Origin: a bacterium
GTDB taxonomy: Bacteria; Patescibacteriota; Saccharimonadia; Saccharimonadales; OMJO01
DNA length: 40,365 nt
Direction of reading: 5' to 3'
Assembly: GCA_900299395.1 (NCBI GenBank)
Contig: OMJO01000017.1
Span: 1-40,365 of the forward strand
Both the position numbers and the translations under genes were made by a program. Below the pieces are notes generated by a model. It was not told the origin of the DNA, did no database searches, and saw nothing but the letters and a program-made list of their open reading frames with translations. Shown piece by piece: positions 22,502-30,233 of this stretch. Positions within the stretch are counted from its first letter, which is position 1. The number at the start of each line of letters is the position of its first letter.

Positions 22502-22519
22502 TGAGCCAAGGCCACCAAA

Positions 22520-23896
22520 ATGGAAGAACAAGCAAAGAAAACTATTCGAAAAATTAGCGAAGCACCAGCCAAGGCGCTTGATGTTGCAGTATCTACTTCC
22601 ACGGCGATGACAAATAAGATTCCGGCTGGGCAGATCGTCAAGAAGACCAAAGCCTACTGGCATTCACTCGGACCTGGTTTGACAACAGGAGCTTCTGATG
22701 ACGACCCATCAGGAATTGCAACATATTCGCAAACGGGCGCACAATACGGATTTCAACTTCTCTGGCTATCTGCGTTCACTTTTCCGTTGATGGCCGTCGT
22801 CCAAGAAATGTGTGCGCGCATTGGACTAGTAACTGGTCGTGGTCTGGCCGGAAACATACGTGTGCACTTCTCCCGAAAAGTGATCGTTGCCTGTACCGTG
22901 CTACTTTTTGCAGCCAATGCATTTAACGTCGGTGCTGACCTTGGAGCGATGGCTAAAGGAGTGCAGCTCTTAAAGCCAGATCTTAACTTTGGGGTGCTGG
23001 TGGTTGGCTTTACGCTATTCAGTCTATTCATGCAGATTTTTACCCCGTACGCCAAGTACGCAAAGTATCTGAAATGGCTCGCGATGGTGCTATTGGCATA
23101 TATATTCTCAGCTATTCTGGCCAAGCTAAACTGGGGAGAAGTATTGCACCAAGGATTCATACCGCACATCACGTGGGACAAAGATCAGCTGCTACTCATA
23201 TGTGCTATTTTGGGTACCACGATTTCGCCGTATCTTTTCTTTTGGCAAACATCACAAGAAGTAGAAGAGCAGATTCTTCAAGGCAATACTTCTCTGGTGC
23301 AACGACAAGGCACAACTAAAAAAGCCGTCAAAGAAATGCGCATTGATGTGTGGTCCGGTATGTTTCTTTCCAACATAGTAATGTTCTTTATCATTGCCGC
23401 TTGTGGCGCCTTATTATTCAAAAATGGTATTACCAATATTACCTCTGCCGCCCAAGCTGCAGAAGCACTGCGCCCTTTTGCTGGCAACGCAACGTACTGG
23501 CTCTTCGCAATCGGCATTATAGGGACCGGCTTGCTGGCCATACCAGTGTTAGCTGGGTCAAGTTCCTATGCTGTTGCCGAAAGCATGCGCTGGCACCAGC
23601 AGGGACTCAACAGCAAACTGAACCAGGCTCATGCATTTTATGGCATTGTGATTATCTCGATGTTTGCTGGTCTTGCCATGAACTTCATTGGTCTCGACCC
23701 AATCAAGGCACTAATCTATTCGGCTATTGGGAACGGATTGGTTGCCCCAATTGTTTTGTTCTTGGTAGTACGATTGAGTAGCAACAAAAAAATTATGGGC
23801 GAATGGGTCAATAAACCATCCACCACAGTCATCGGTTGGTTTGTGACAGGCTTAATGGCAATCGCTGGAGCCGCAGCAATCATCTCGATGTTCTAG
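22520..23896 (+). CDS. Nramp-family divalent metal transporter, non-canonical site
   Basis: A 458-residue polytopic protein of the Nramp (LeuT-fold) family with about 11 membrane segments after a 45-residue cytoplasmic, helical N-terminus. The TM1 motif, DPGN in classical MntH, reads DPSG (62-65), and the TM6 motif, MPH in classical members, reads SPY (236-238) in TTISPYLFFWQ. The metal-ligand Asp is kept, but the Asn and the soft Met ligand are replaced. This variant clade is found in many bacteria under the generic name divalent metal transporter. Mn2+, Fe2+ or, as in the Nramp-related Mg transporters, Mg2+ are all possible. A Kef-type antiporter follows on the same strand. Confidence 0.88.
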   Translation: MEEQAKKTIRKISEAPAKALDVAVSTSTAMTNKIPAGQIVKKTKAYWHSLGPGLTTGASDDDPSGIATYSQTGAQYGFQLLWLSAFTFPLMAVVQEMCARIGLVTGRGLAGNIRVHFSRKVIVACTVLLFAANAFNVGADLGAMAKGVQLLKPDLNFGVLVVGFTLFSLFMQIFTPYAKYAKYLKWLAMVLLAYIFSAILAKLNWGEVLHQGFIPHITWDKDQLLLICAILGTTISPYLFFWQTSQEVEEQILQGNTSLVQRQGTTKKAVKEMRIDVWSGMFLSNIVMFFIIAACGALLFKNGITNITSAAQAAEALRPFAGNATYWLFAIGIIGTGLLAIPVLAGSSSYAVAESMRWHQQGLNSKLNQAHAFYGIVIISMFAGLAMNFIGLDPIKALIYSAIGNGLVAPIVLFLVVRLSSNKKIMGEWVNKPSTTVIGWFVTGLMAIAGAAAIISMF

Positions 23897-23922
23897 GTAA
23901 GAGCATAAGCCTTTCAAACCGT

Positions 23923-23954
23923 TACAATTCATTGTAAAATTACCCCCGAAGGGG
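23923..23954 (+). promoter_or_regulatory. Promoter and Shine-Dalgarno of the Kef-type gene
   Basis: Two -10-like hexamers, TACAAT (23923-23928) and TAAAAT (23935-23940), lie before GAAGGGG (23948-23954), 11 bases from the ATG. The Shine-Dalgarno can pair in a 5-bp hairpin (ACCCC/GGGGT) if transcription starts at the upstream site. Confidence 0.4.
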
Positions 23955-23965
23955 TTAAAACACAC

Positions 23966-25657
23966 ATGCATCAAGACGTATTTGCCGAACTGAGTCTCGT
24001 CATCGCCATCACTGCTGCGGTATCCATTTTTATGCGCCTCATCAAACAACCACTGATCTTGGGATACATCGTCGCGGGCCTGTTAGTCGGACCATCCCTA
24101 TTAAACGTCATCCATTCGGTTGAAACATTCCAAGTATTCTCAAATATTGGGATTGCCCTGCTACTATTCATCATTGGCCTCGGTATGAATGTGTCGGAAT
24201 TGCGTAAGTTGGGGCGCGTTGTACTGATAGCCGCGACTGCTTCTTTATTGACTATCACCTTGCTTGGTTACGCCACCAGCAGTGTGATGGGCTTCACAAA
24301 AACCGAATCTTTTATAGTTGGGCTTAGCTTATTCTTCAGCAGCACGATTATTATCGTTAAAATTCTGTCAGACAAGAAAGAGCAAAACCGTTTGCATGGA
24401 CAGATTGCTATCGGTGTCATTTTGCTTGAGGACTTAGTAGCCACTATTGCTCTTCTTTTTTTGGTAGCCGGGAAAGATGGCGGACTGGACGCCGGCCAAG
24501 TAAGTACTCTCATGCTAAAAGGCTTCGCTCTTATGCTGTTCTTGATCATTTGTAGCACAAAGATACTACCGGTTGTCTCAAAGCATATTGCCAGTTCCCA
24601 GGAATTGCTTTTTCTGTCTGCAATCACATGGGGTTTTGGCATTGCGACATTATTTAAGCAAGCTGGTTTTTCTATCGAGGTTGGAGCTCTGTTTAGTGGC
24701 GTAGCTCTAGCACCCTCACCGTATGCACGGGAAATTAGTGCCCGCTTAAAACCATTACGTGATTTCTTCATTGTGCTGTTCTTTATTACGTTGGGTGAGA
24801 GCATGAACGTCAGTAACCTATCGTCTGCTGTTGGGCCAGCACTCGTTTTATCGGCAATCGTCATGTTCGCCAAGCCTCTCGTCATCACTTCGACAATGGG
24901 CTTGCTTGGCTACACAAAGCGTGTCAGCTTCAAAACGGGTGTGAACTTATCTCAAATTAGTGAATTTTCGATTGTCTTAGTGGTACTTGCCAGTAATGCA
25001 AAACTGGTTGACCCACGGTTAAGTGCCATCATCACACTGGTCGCTATTATTACCATCGCCACCTCCACCTATATGATGCAGTACGACGATGAACTATTTG
25101 CTATTTTTGACAAATTTAAACTTCACCTTTTCGAAAAAGAAGTTACATATAAGGAAAATCGATCACAAGGAACTCATTCACTATTGCTTTTTGGGTATCA
25201 CCACGGCGGACATGAATTTATCCGAGCCTTTAAAGGTATCGGGAAGCGATATCTCGTGGTCGATTACGATCCATCTGTGATTGAATCGCTAGAGGCGCAA
25301 GAGATTCCATTTTTGTATGGAGATGCAACTGACGTGGAACTGCTGGATGAAGTCGGTATTGATAAAGCAAAACTTATCATCAGCACTTTTTCGGATTTTG
25401 AAGTGTCCAAACAGCTTGTTACGAATATTGTAAAGGTTAACCCTGGTGCGGTTATTATTTGTCACGCCGAAAACAAGGAACAAGCAGTTGAGTTATACGA
25501 CACTGGTGCAACGTATGTGATGATTCCCCAATACATTGGTAGTGAAAAAATTAGCTCATTCATCCGAAAAAACGGACTCAACAAGACCGAGTTTGAGAAC
25601 CATCGCGCGAAACACCTTGACTATTTACAGTCGCATTTCGAACCAGCAGAAGTCTAG
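23966..25657 (+). CDS. CPA2 cation:proton antiporter with TrkA-N domain (Kef type)
   Basis: A 563-residue protein: about 12 membrane helices (1-385) of the Na+/H+ exchanger fold with LILGYIVAGLLVGPS and LLLFIIGLGMNVSELRK, and IGVILLEDLVATIALLF carrying the conserved acidic pair region; then a cytoplasmic Rossmann domain (about 400-520) with VVDYDP and the LYGDATDVELLDEVGI pattern of TrkA-N/KefB/KefC. The usual GxGxxG loop reads GYHHGG, so nucleotide binding may be altered. Family members are K+ or Na+ efflux systems. It overlaps the convergent nadD stop by four bases. Confidence 0.88.
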   Translation: MHQDVFAELSLVIAITAAVSIFMRLIKQPLILGYIVAGLLVGPSLLNVIHSVETFQVFSNIGIALLLFIIGLGMNVSELRKLGRVVLIAATASLLTITLLGYATSSVMGFTKTESFIVGLSLFFSSTIIIVKILSDKKEQNRLHGQIAIGVILLEDLVATIALLFLVAGKDGGLDAGQVSTLMLKGFALMLFLIICSTKILPVVSKHIASSQELLFLSAITWGFGIATLFKQAGFSIEVGALFSGVALAPSPYAREISARLKPLRDFFIVLFFITLGESMNVSNLSSAVGPALVLSAIVMFAKPLVITSTMGLLGYTKRVSFKTGVNLSQISEFSIVLVVLASNAKLVDPRLSAIITLVAIITIATSTYMMQYDDELFAIFDKFKLHLFEKEVTYKENRSQGTHSLLLFGYHHGGHEFIRAFKGIGKRYLVVDYDPSVIESLEAQEIPFLYGDATDVELLDEVGIDKAKLIISTFSDFEVSKQLVTNIVKVNPGAVIICHAENKEQAVELYDTGATYVMIPQYIGSEKISSFIRKNGLNKTEFENHRAKHLDYLQSHFEPAEV

Positions 25658-26247
25658 TTTGCAGTGTAAAGCTGCTCCGTAGCGATATAGTCCAGCACTT
25701 CAGGAGGAACCGTTTGCGGAGTTTTGCCCTTTCGCAGTGCAGACCGAACCGCACTTGAAGAAACGCGCGATGAATCTGCCTGGAAAATACTGTACGTTAA
25801 TCGTAGTCCACGTGTCTGCTGCAACGCCACCAGCGTTTCTTTTACTTCCTTCTCTGAACGCCGTCGTATGCCAATAACAAAATGTACCGCTTCTATTAGC
25901 TCTGTTACATGTGGCCAATTTGCGAGATGATCAAGCATATCTTCTCCCATAAGCATGTAGAGCGCAGCTCCTTGAAATCGGGCCTGCAGAACCGGTAGTG
26001 TCTCATGCGCAGTGAAGCGTGCTTGGTTGAGAATAATTAACCCTAAATTTGCATGACGTTTGATTGCAAGCTCCACCATTTGTGTACGGTGCTCGAGGGC
26101 TTTGACGCCTTGTTTACGACGAGGTCGGGGCTCGACCAAAAAGAAGACTTTATCAAGCCCGTATTTTTCTTGAGCCTCAAGTGCAAAACGCACATGACCA
26201 TTATGAATAGGGTCAAACGTGCCGCTATATATACCGACGCGCTTCAC
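25654..26247 (-). CDS. nadD: Nicotinate-nucleotide adenylyltransferase
   Basis: A 197-residue nucleotidyltransferase that converts nicotinate mononucleotide and ATP to deamido-NAD. Visible are GIYSGTFDPIHNGH with the H-x-G-H active-site motif, FLVEPRPRRK, MLMGEDMLDHL, and SSSAVRSALRKG (the S-S-x-x-I/V-R motif) near the C-terminus. The frame opens at 26340, but that region encodes a zinc ribbon in another frame. The GTG at 26247 starts right at the conserved core and overlaps the upstream stop (GTGA). It is the third gene of a coupled unit. Confidence 0.92.
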   Translation of the reverse strand: MKRVGIYSGTFDPIHNGHVRFALEAQEKYGLDKVFFLVEPRPRRKQGVKALEHRTQMVELAIKRHANLGLIILNQARFTAHETLPVLQARFQGAALYMLMGEDMLDHLANWPHVTELIEAVHFVIGIRRRSEKEVKETLVALQQTRGLRLTYSIFQADSSRVSSSAVRSALRKGKTPQTVPPEVLDYIATEQLYTAN

Positions 26248-26408
26248 TCGGCTGGTATCCCTTCGCAACACTTTGTAGGCATATGACAAGCCGGGCACAT
26301 AAAATGCCCATGAACCGGTTCGATGGGATAATGGCCACAATTATCGCAAAAAAACTCTGGCGATTTCTCTTTTACAAGTTCTTTGTATATTTCATCGTCG
26401 GTATTCAT
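26244..26408 (-). CDS. 54-aa zinc-ribbon protein missed by the ORF track
   Basis: A minus-strand frame of 54 codons with an ATG at 26408 that overlaps the stop of the 440-aa gene (ATGA) and a stop that overlaps the GTG of nadD (GTGA). It encodes an acidic N-terminal helix (NTDDEIYKELVKEK) followed by FFCDNCGHYP and FMCPACHMP, a CxxC-x14-CxxC zinc ribbon, with CC near the end. Perfect overlaps at both ends, the compact zinc-ribbon spacing and the position in a coupled three-gene unit make it a real gene. Rubredoxin-like or zinc-ribbon adaptor roles are possible; the function is unknown. Confidence 0.85.
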   Translation of the reverse strand: MNTDDEIYKELVKEKSPEFFCDNCGHYPIEPVHGHFMCPACHMPTKCCEGIPAE

Positions 26409-27727
26409 GCGGCTACTCCTAGTTTTTTGCTATCAAATTTTGCCTGACAACCACGACACACACTACATGGCCCTACTTCTGTCTTACCTGGACGAGTAGG
26501 ACAAGTCTGGACCCTACAAATACCCTGCTTCCATTTCCATGATTCTTTTGCTTCCTCAGTTAGCGTTTTTAGATCTGCTAGTTCTAGGCCGAGTTCAGCA
26601 GCCCGCTCTGGCGTCAGAGTGACCCCACAAAATGTGACTGACTGTTCGCCCGCTTGGCTGGCACGTATTAACGCCATGGCACCCTCCGTATCACCGATAG
26701 CAATATGCTCCGAGGCCGCGTAATAGAATCGTGCTGCTTCTTCACCAAAGCAGTCCTTAGCGTACTCAGGCGCTAACGAACAAATGCTACGCAAGCAAAT
26801 TCGTACTTGTTCGGCATACTGCGCTTGGCGTTCCTCAAGGCTAATTGTCCCTGCCTCTACCTGGCTGTCAAGCAGCGCCTCGTAGTGTGCGAGAAGCCCG
26901 ACATAGTGTTCAATTTGCTCTTCACGTACATAGGATAGTTCACGAATCGCTTCGTATTCAACATGTGCGCTATTCGTACCTTCAATTTCACCATATCGTA
27001 TCTTTTGACCAGCTGCTCTATCCAGCATGCGCTGGATATCAACAATGCCATCAGCTAGCTGCTCAGTGTTGTACACTACGGGTGTTCGTAAACCTGCGAT
27101 GTCCGGTTCAAAGCCAGATTCTACTCTGATACCTACTTGCTGAAAAAAGCCAAACGTTGAACGCCAATCGCTGTTGCTACGGCTGATCGTTTCGATCACT
27201 CGAGTATACTGGCCATCTTCGTGTTGAATAAGATGCGTCGAACGAGACATACCCTTCCGGTTCGCATCTCGATAGCCGAGTGATAAACCAGCCAGTGCTT
27301 CCGGCCAATCTGATACCTCAGCAATGCTTGTCCTAGGCGGAAGCATGTTTGCTGCAATGGCAGTGTGTACCCTTTGGATATACAGCTCATTGACTATCTC
27401 CGCGAAACGGCGTTGTTGTTCGTGATGCGGAAGTGCTGCACTCCACCCATTCAGCAAACGGCTCAACACTTGTGCGTTAATATCATCGAGGTTGCCAGAA
27501 ATTTCTACTCTTGATAGGTGCCCTGATGCAGTAAGTGCTTCCATTAGTGCCGTACGTGCGTTGTCTTCTCGTTCGGGCATATGCACCAGCGGATTCTCGA
27601 TACTAGTCCGCTGGTCTATCAGCTGCCACGCTTGTTGCTCTAGCGATACACGGTCAATCAGCAGTTGGGCATCCAGAAATTCTGGTGCGCTCTGTTGTTC
27701 AGGTGTATACGTTTCTATGTTGACCAT
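26405..27727 (-). CDS. Unrecognised 440-aa protein with C-terminal Cys cluster
   Basis: I do not recognise this family. It is soluble, mostly helical and acidic (residues 1-390), with no signal peptide or membrane helix. The C-terminal 40 residues hold CRVQTC and CSVCRGC, a probable metal site, then a basic tail. Its end overlaps the zinc-ribbon gene (ATGA), which overlaps nadD, so the three are coupled. The best start is the ATG at 27727; GAGGG lies seven bases before it but sits in the 3' arm of a 9-bp hairpin (27735-27755), so translation may be controlled. The next in-frame ATG is 48 codons later. Confidence 0.75.
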   Translation of the reverse strand: MVNIETYTPEQQSAPEFLDAQLLIDRVSLEQQAWQLIDQRTSIENPLVHMPEREDNARTALMEALTASGHLSRVEISGNLDDINAQVLSRLLNGWSAALPHHEQQRRFAEIVNELYIQRVHTAIAANMLPPRTSIAEVSDWPEALAGLSLGYRDANRKGMSRSTHLIQHEDGQYTRVIETISRSNSDWRSTFGFFQQVGIRVESGFEPDIAGLRTPVVYNTEQLADGIVDIQRMLDRAAGQKIRYGEIEGTNSAHVEYEAIRELSYVREEQIEHYVGLLAHYEALLDSQVEAGTISLEERQAQYAEQVRICLRSICSLAPEYAKDCFGEEAARFYYAASEHIAIGDTEGAMALIRASQAGEQSVTFCGVTLTPERAAELGLELADLKTLTEEAKESWKWKQGICRVQTCPTRPGKTEVGPCSVCRGCQAKFDSKKLGVAA

Positions 27728-27729
27728 CT

Positions 27730-27755
27730 AAAAACCCTCGTTCCGCGAACAAGGG
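27730..27755 (-). promoter_or_regulatory. Hairpin with T run hiding the Shine-Dalgarno of the 440-aa gene
   Basis: On the minus strand CCCTTGTTC-GCG-GAACGAGGG (nine pairs, one T.G) is followed by TTTTTAG and the ATG at 27727. It looks like a Rho-independent terminator for the preceding small frame and at the same time contains the Shine-Dalgarno GAGGG in its 3' arm. Confidence 0.65.
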
Positions 27756-27759
27756 CCTG

Positions 27760-27951
27760 CTACACATAAAATGTGCGCTCCTGCTCGGGAGTCTTCTTCC
27801 GTGTCTGGCTATCACAGTTGCGGCACAGCTCAGGATTTACACCTGATTCCGGTAATTGTAAATGTACTAGTAGAATAGCACCTTTTGAAAACGCTATATG
27901 TAGTATTTTTTGCTTGAATAATACATAGGTAGTCGCTATGCTTGGGGACAT
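27760..27951 (-). CDS. Possible small Cys-motif ORF upstream of the 440-aa gene
   Basis: The open frame is 63 codons, but only its last 30 or so look coding (PESGVNPELCRNCDSQTRKK, then TPEQERTFYV), with a CxxC and a basic patch. The first half overlaps the promoter region of the divergent gene and reads as hydrophobic noise, and no start with a promoter or Shine-Dalgarno could be fixed. A terminator-like hairpin begins four bases after the stop. It may be a short zinc-knuckle gene, a leader peptide, or a remnant. Confidence 0.3.
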   Translation of the reverse strand: MSPSIATTYVLFKQKILHIAFSKGAILLVHLQLPESGVNPELCRNCDSQTRKKTPEQERTFYV

Positions 27952-28978
27952 GTCAGTATTCGAATACGAGGCACTGGAGTATGAGGATCGCTTATTGATT
28001 CATAACGCACTAGCCGAAACAACCACCCGGCACATCGTTGCAAATGAAGGCCTATTCACTCCCCGGCCATTTAGCCCCGCTGCAAATCCCTCACAATTAC
28101 TAGAAACAACCCATCTCTTTCCTGTACCGGCAACGTTTGACGATGTCGGTGACGAGCTTGGCATTAGAACACTGGCGCGTGTAGCCGCCGGCAATTTAGA
28201 TGAGGCCATACGTCAGGAACTGAGGAAACAAAAGTCCTTCATCAGTCTGGCCGAACACAATCGGCGTGAGGGTAAGCACTTGTTTAACCTCACCACCCAC
28301 CAAAAAATGATTGATGTAGCGGATTATGACGCTGTTTGGACTGAGTTTACCGAGCATGACCATTGGCAAGACGATAGTGGTATTGGCATTAGCCGGGGCG
28401 TGACAACAATCGAGGCGTTTGACATGGCGGCCTCCGAAGTCGCCCAAAAAATCGGGCATGTATTTATGAGCTTCCCTCGCACCGATACCATCATGAGACT
28501 AGCAGAAACATTCAAGGGGCGGCAGGCTGAACGCCAACGAGAAAACCCGCATGTTCGTTTTATTGATATTGATGCCTTGATTGAAACAAACAATCGAGAT
28601 ATGCGTGTCGGAATACGTGAGTGGTTGGGAGTCAGTCCAAGCTCACGCATTCACAGACTGGGCCGGCACGCAACGGGACGATACTTCAACTGGGCAATCG
28701 AAGGTGCAACAACACAAGTTGAGTATGGTGATGACCATCGACCAGAGCGCATACAACTTGGCAAAGTTGCGAAAGGTGTCGTGGATGTCTTAAAGCATGG
28801 CTACTCTATACCGATTGTCCTGTGGGACCAAGACGATCCGATTGTTGAACTTGGAGAGGTAACTGAAGTAAAAAGTATGGCAGACGTTGCCCAGATTCAA
28901 GAATGGCAACGCAAGACGCTTGCCCGACGACTCAATATGCCCGACGAAGCGGTGACCATCAGACAAGAAACTGCTTAA
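27938..28978 (+). CDS. Unrecognised 346-aa soluble protein
   Basis: No family is recognised. It has no signal peptide or membrane segment. The C-terminal part is the more structured: IHRLGRHATGRYFNWAIEG, RIQLGKVAKGVVDVLKHG, IPIVLWDQDDPIVELGEV. An H-x4-D pattern (EHDHWQDD, His140 to Asp145) recalls glycerolipid acyltransferases and IPIVLW followed by VELGEV recalls the late strands of that fold, but the match is weak and I do not rely on it. The start is either 27938 or the ATG at 27950. It ends by a four-base overlap with the convergent uppP. Confidence 0.7.
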   Translation: MLGDMSVFEYEALEYEDRLLIHNALAETTTRHIVANEGLFTPRPFSPAANPSQLLETTHLFPVPATFDDVGDELGIRTLARVAAGNLDEAIRQELRKQKSFISLAEHNRREGKHLFNLTTHQKMIDVADYDAVWTEFTEHDHWQDDSGIGISRGVTTIEAFDMAASEVAQKIGHVFMSFPRTDTIMRLAETFKGRQAERQRENPHVRFIDIDALIETNNRDMRVGIREWLGVSPSSRIHRLGRHATGRYFNWAIEGATTQVEYGDDHRPERIQLGKVAKGVVDVLKHGYSIPIVLWDQDDPIVELGEVTEVKSMADVAQIQEWQRKTLARRLNMPDEAVTIRQETA

Positions 28979-29772
28979 CGAAGTGTAACCAACAGGATTG
29001 CTACTACACCTACCACCAACCGGTAATAGGCAAACACGGCGAGTGAGTGTTTTGCCAAGTAATTAAGTAAGAACTTTATAGCAAAAAGCCCGCTTATAAA
29101 CGCTGTAAAAATACCGATAGCAAAAAGCCCAGCTTCACTTTGAATCTGCTGCATCGCTTGACCACTCGTTAACACCTTCAGAATCGCTCCTGCCGTAATT
29201 GGCATTGCGAGCAGGAACGAGAAGCGAGTGGCAGCTACACGGTCCATGCCGACAAATAAACCAGCAGTGATTGTTGCGCCCGACCGAGATACACCTGGCA
29301 CTACGGCCGCTGCCTGTGCTAACCCAGTAATAATTGCCTGCTTGGTGGTTGTTTGTTCGAGCGCTGTATGACGACGCCTACGCTTGGCATACCATTCTGC
29401 TCCGAGCATAAACAACGCTGCCACCATCAAATCAATACTGACCAAGCGCACTGATCGAAAAGTAGATTCGGCTGCCGTCTCAAGTAATACACCAACAATA
29501 ACCGCTGGTATAGTTGCAAGAATCAGTAATAGGGCAAGCCGCTGTTTGTCATTTTTTCCGAACAAACCAAGCAACAGTTCCCAAACATCTTTATAGAAAA
29601 ACAGTAGCAGTGCCGCAAGTGTTCCAAGATGCAATGCGACATCAAATGATAATCCATTTTCTGTTATCCCCAAGGCATGGTGCATGAGCACCAAGTGTCC
29701 TGAGCTAGAAACAGGAATAAATTCTGTTAATCCTTGCGTTATGCCGAGTATGATTGCCTGTATTACATTCAT
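28975..29772 (-). CDS. uppP: Undecaprenyl-diphosphatase
   Basis: A 265-residue polytopic membrane protein of the BacA/UppP family, which removes one phosphate from undecaprenyl pyrophosphate to recycle the lipid carrier. Motifs are GLTEFIPVSSSGHLVLMH (about 15-32) and PGVSRSGATITAGLFVGMDR (about 158-178), the two halves of the active site. The ATG overlaps the LexA-like stop as TAATG. Its place at the end of a polysaccharide operon fits carrier recycling during glycan export as well as peptidoglycan synthesis. Confidence 0.95.
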   Translation of the reverse strand: MNVIQAIILGITQGLTEFIPVSSSGHLVLMHHALGITENGLSFDVALHLGTLAALLLFFYKDVWELLLGLFGKNDKQRLALLLILATIPAVIVGVLLETAAESTFRSVRLVSIDLMVAALFMLGAEWYAKRRRRHTALEQTTTKQAIITGLAQAAAVVPGVSRSGATITAGLFVGMDRVAATRFSFLLAMPITAGAILKVLTSGQAMQQIQSEAGLFAIGIFTAFISGLFAIKFLLNYLAKHSLAVFAYYRLVVGVVAILLVTLR

Positions 29773-30233
29773 TATTTTCTGGCTACCTTCCTTTTTAATT
29801 CGCTTAGTCGTGGCACAAATGATTGAGCTGCACCATCAAGGCCTAAGACTTTTAGTGAACCCACTAAAACGTAGAGTTCATCCAGTTTAGACTGCTCAAT
29901 AATTTTACCCTGCTCCATGGTCTGAAAAAAATGCTCAACTTTTTTTACCAGCCACTTTTCTTCAGCCGGTTTGACTTCATTAGTAGTGATTGGCTTGGCA
30001 TCCGATGGAGTTACCACCTCTATTGATCGAGCCGAGTGGTCGCGCTTCTGTAAGTGACCGCGCTTGATTAAATTCCCAACATGCAGAGCCACCGTAGCAA
30101 CCGATGTGTACTCTAGCCCACTCATAATTTCCCGGTAGCTCGGACTATACCCATGCTCAGCTATGAACGACTCGATAAATGTCAGTAGTTCGCGCTGTTT
30201 TTTCGTTGGTCGTACTGTTGTAGTGTCGCTCAT
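29772..30233 (-). CDS. LexA-like DNA-binding protein without peptidase domain
   Basis: A 153-residue protein. Residues about 9-72 match the LexA winged-helix domain (TKKQRELLTFIESFIAEHG, SPSYREIMSGL, SVATVALHVGNLIKRGHL). The S24 peptidase that should follow is absent: no Ala-Gly cleavage site and no Ser/Lys dyad region. Instead a Lys/Glu-rich helical stretch (about 88-153) follows, perhaps for dimerisation. It is embedded in the wzy-gtrA-lexA-like-uppP operon, with a four-base overlap with gtrA and one base with uppP, so it is likely a local regulator of envelope genes rather than an SOS repressor; that is inference. Confidence 0.85.
   Translation of the reverse strand: MSDTTTVRPTKKQRELLTFIESFIAEHGYSPSYREIMSGLEYTSVATVALHVGNLIKRGHLQKRDHSARSIEVVTPSDAKPITTNEVKPAEEKWLVKKVEHFFQTMEQGKIIEQSKLDELYVLVGSLKVLGLDGAAQSFVPRLSELKRKVARK

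Noticed and set aside
22189-22519. Manganese (yybP-ykoY) riboswitch before the Nramp gene
   Set aside because: No conserved yybP-ykoY core is visible, and the -10 is only 18 bases from the ATG, leaving no room for a leader aptamer.
24268-24888. 206-aa minus-strand ORF inside the Kef-type antiporter
   Set aside because: It lies wholly opposite a clear antiporter frame and its sequence is Lys/Arg/Ser-rich noise without motifs.
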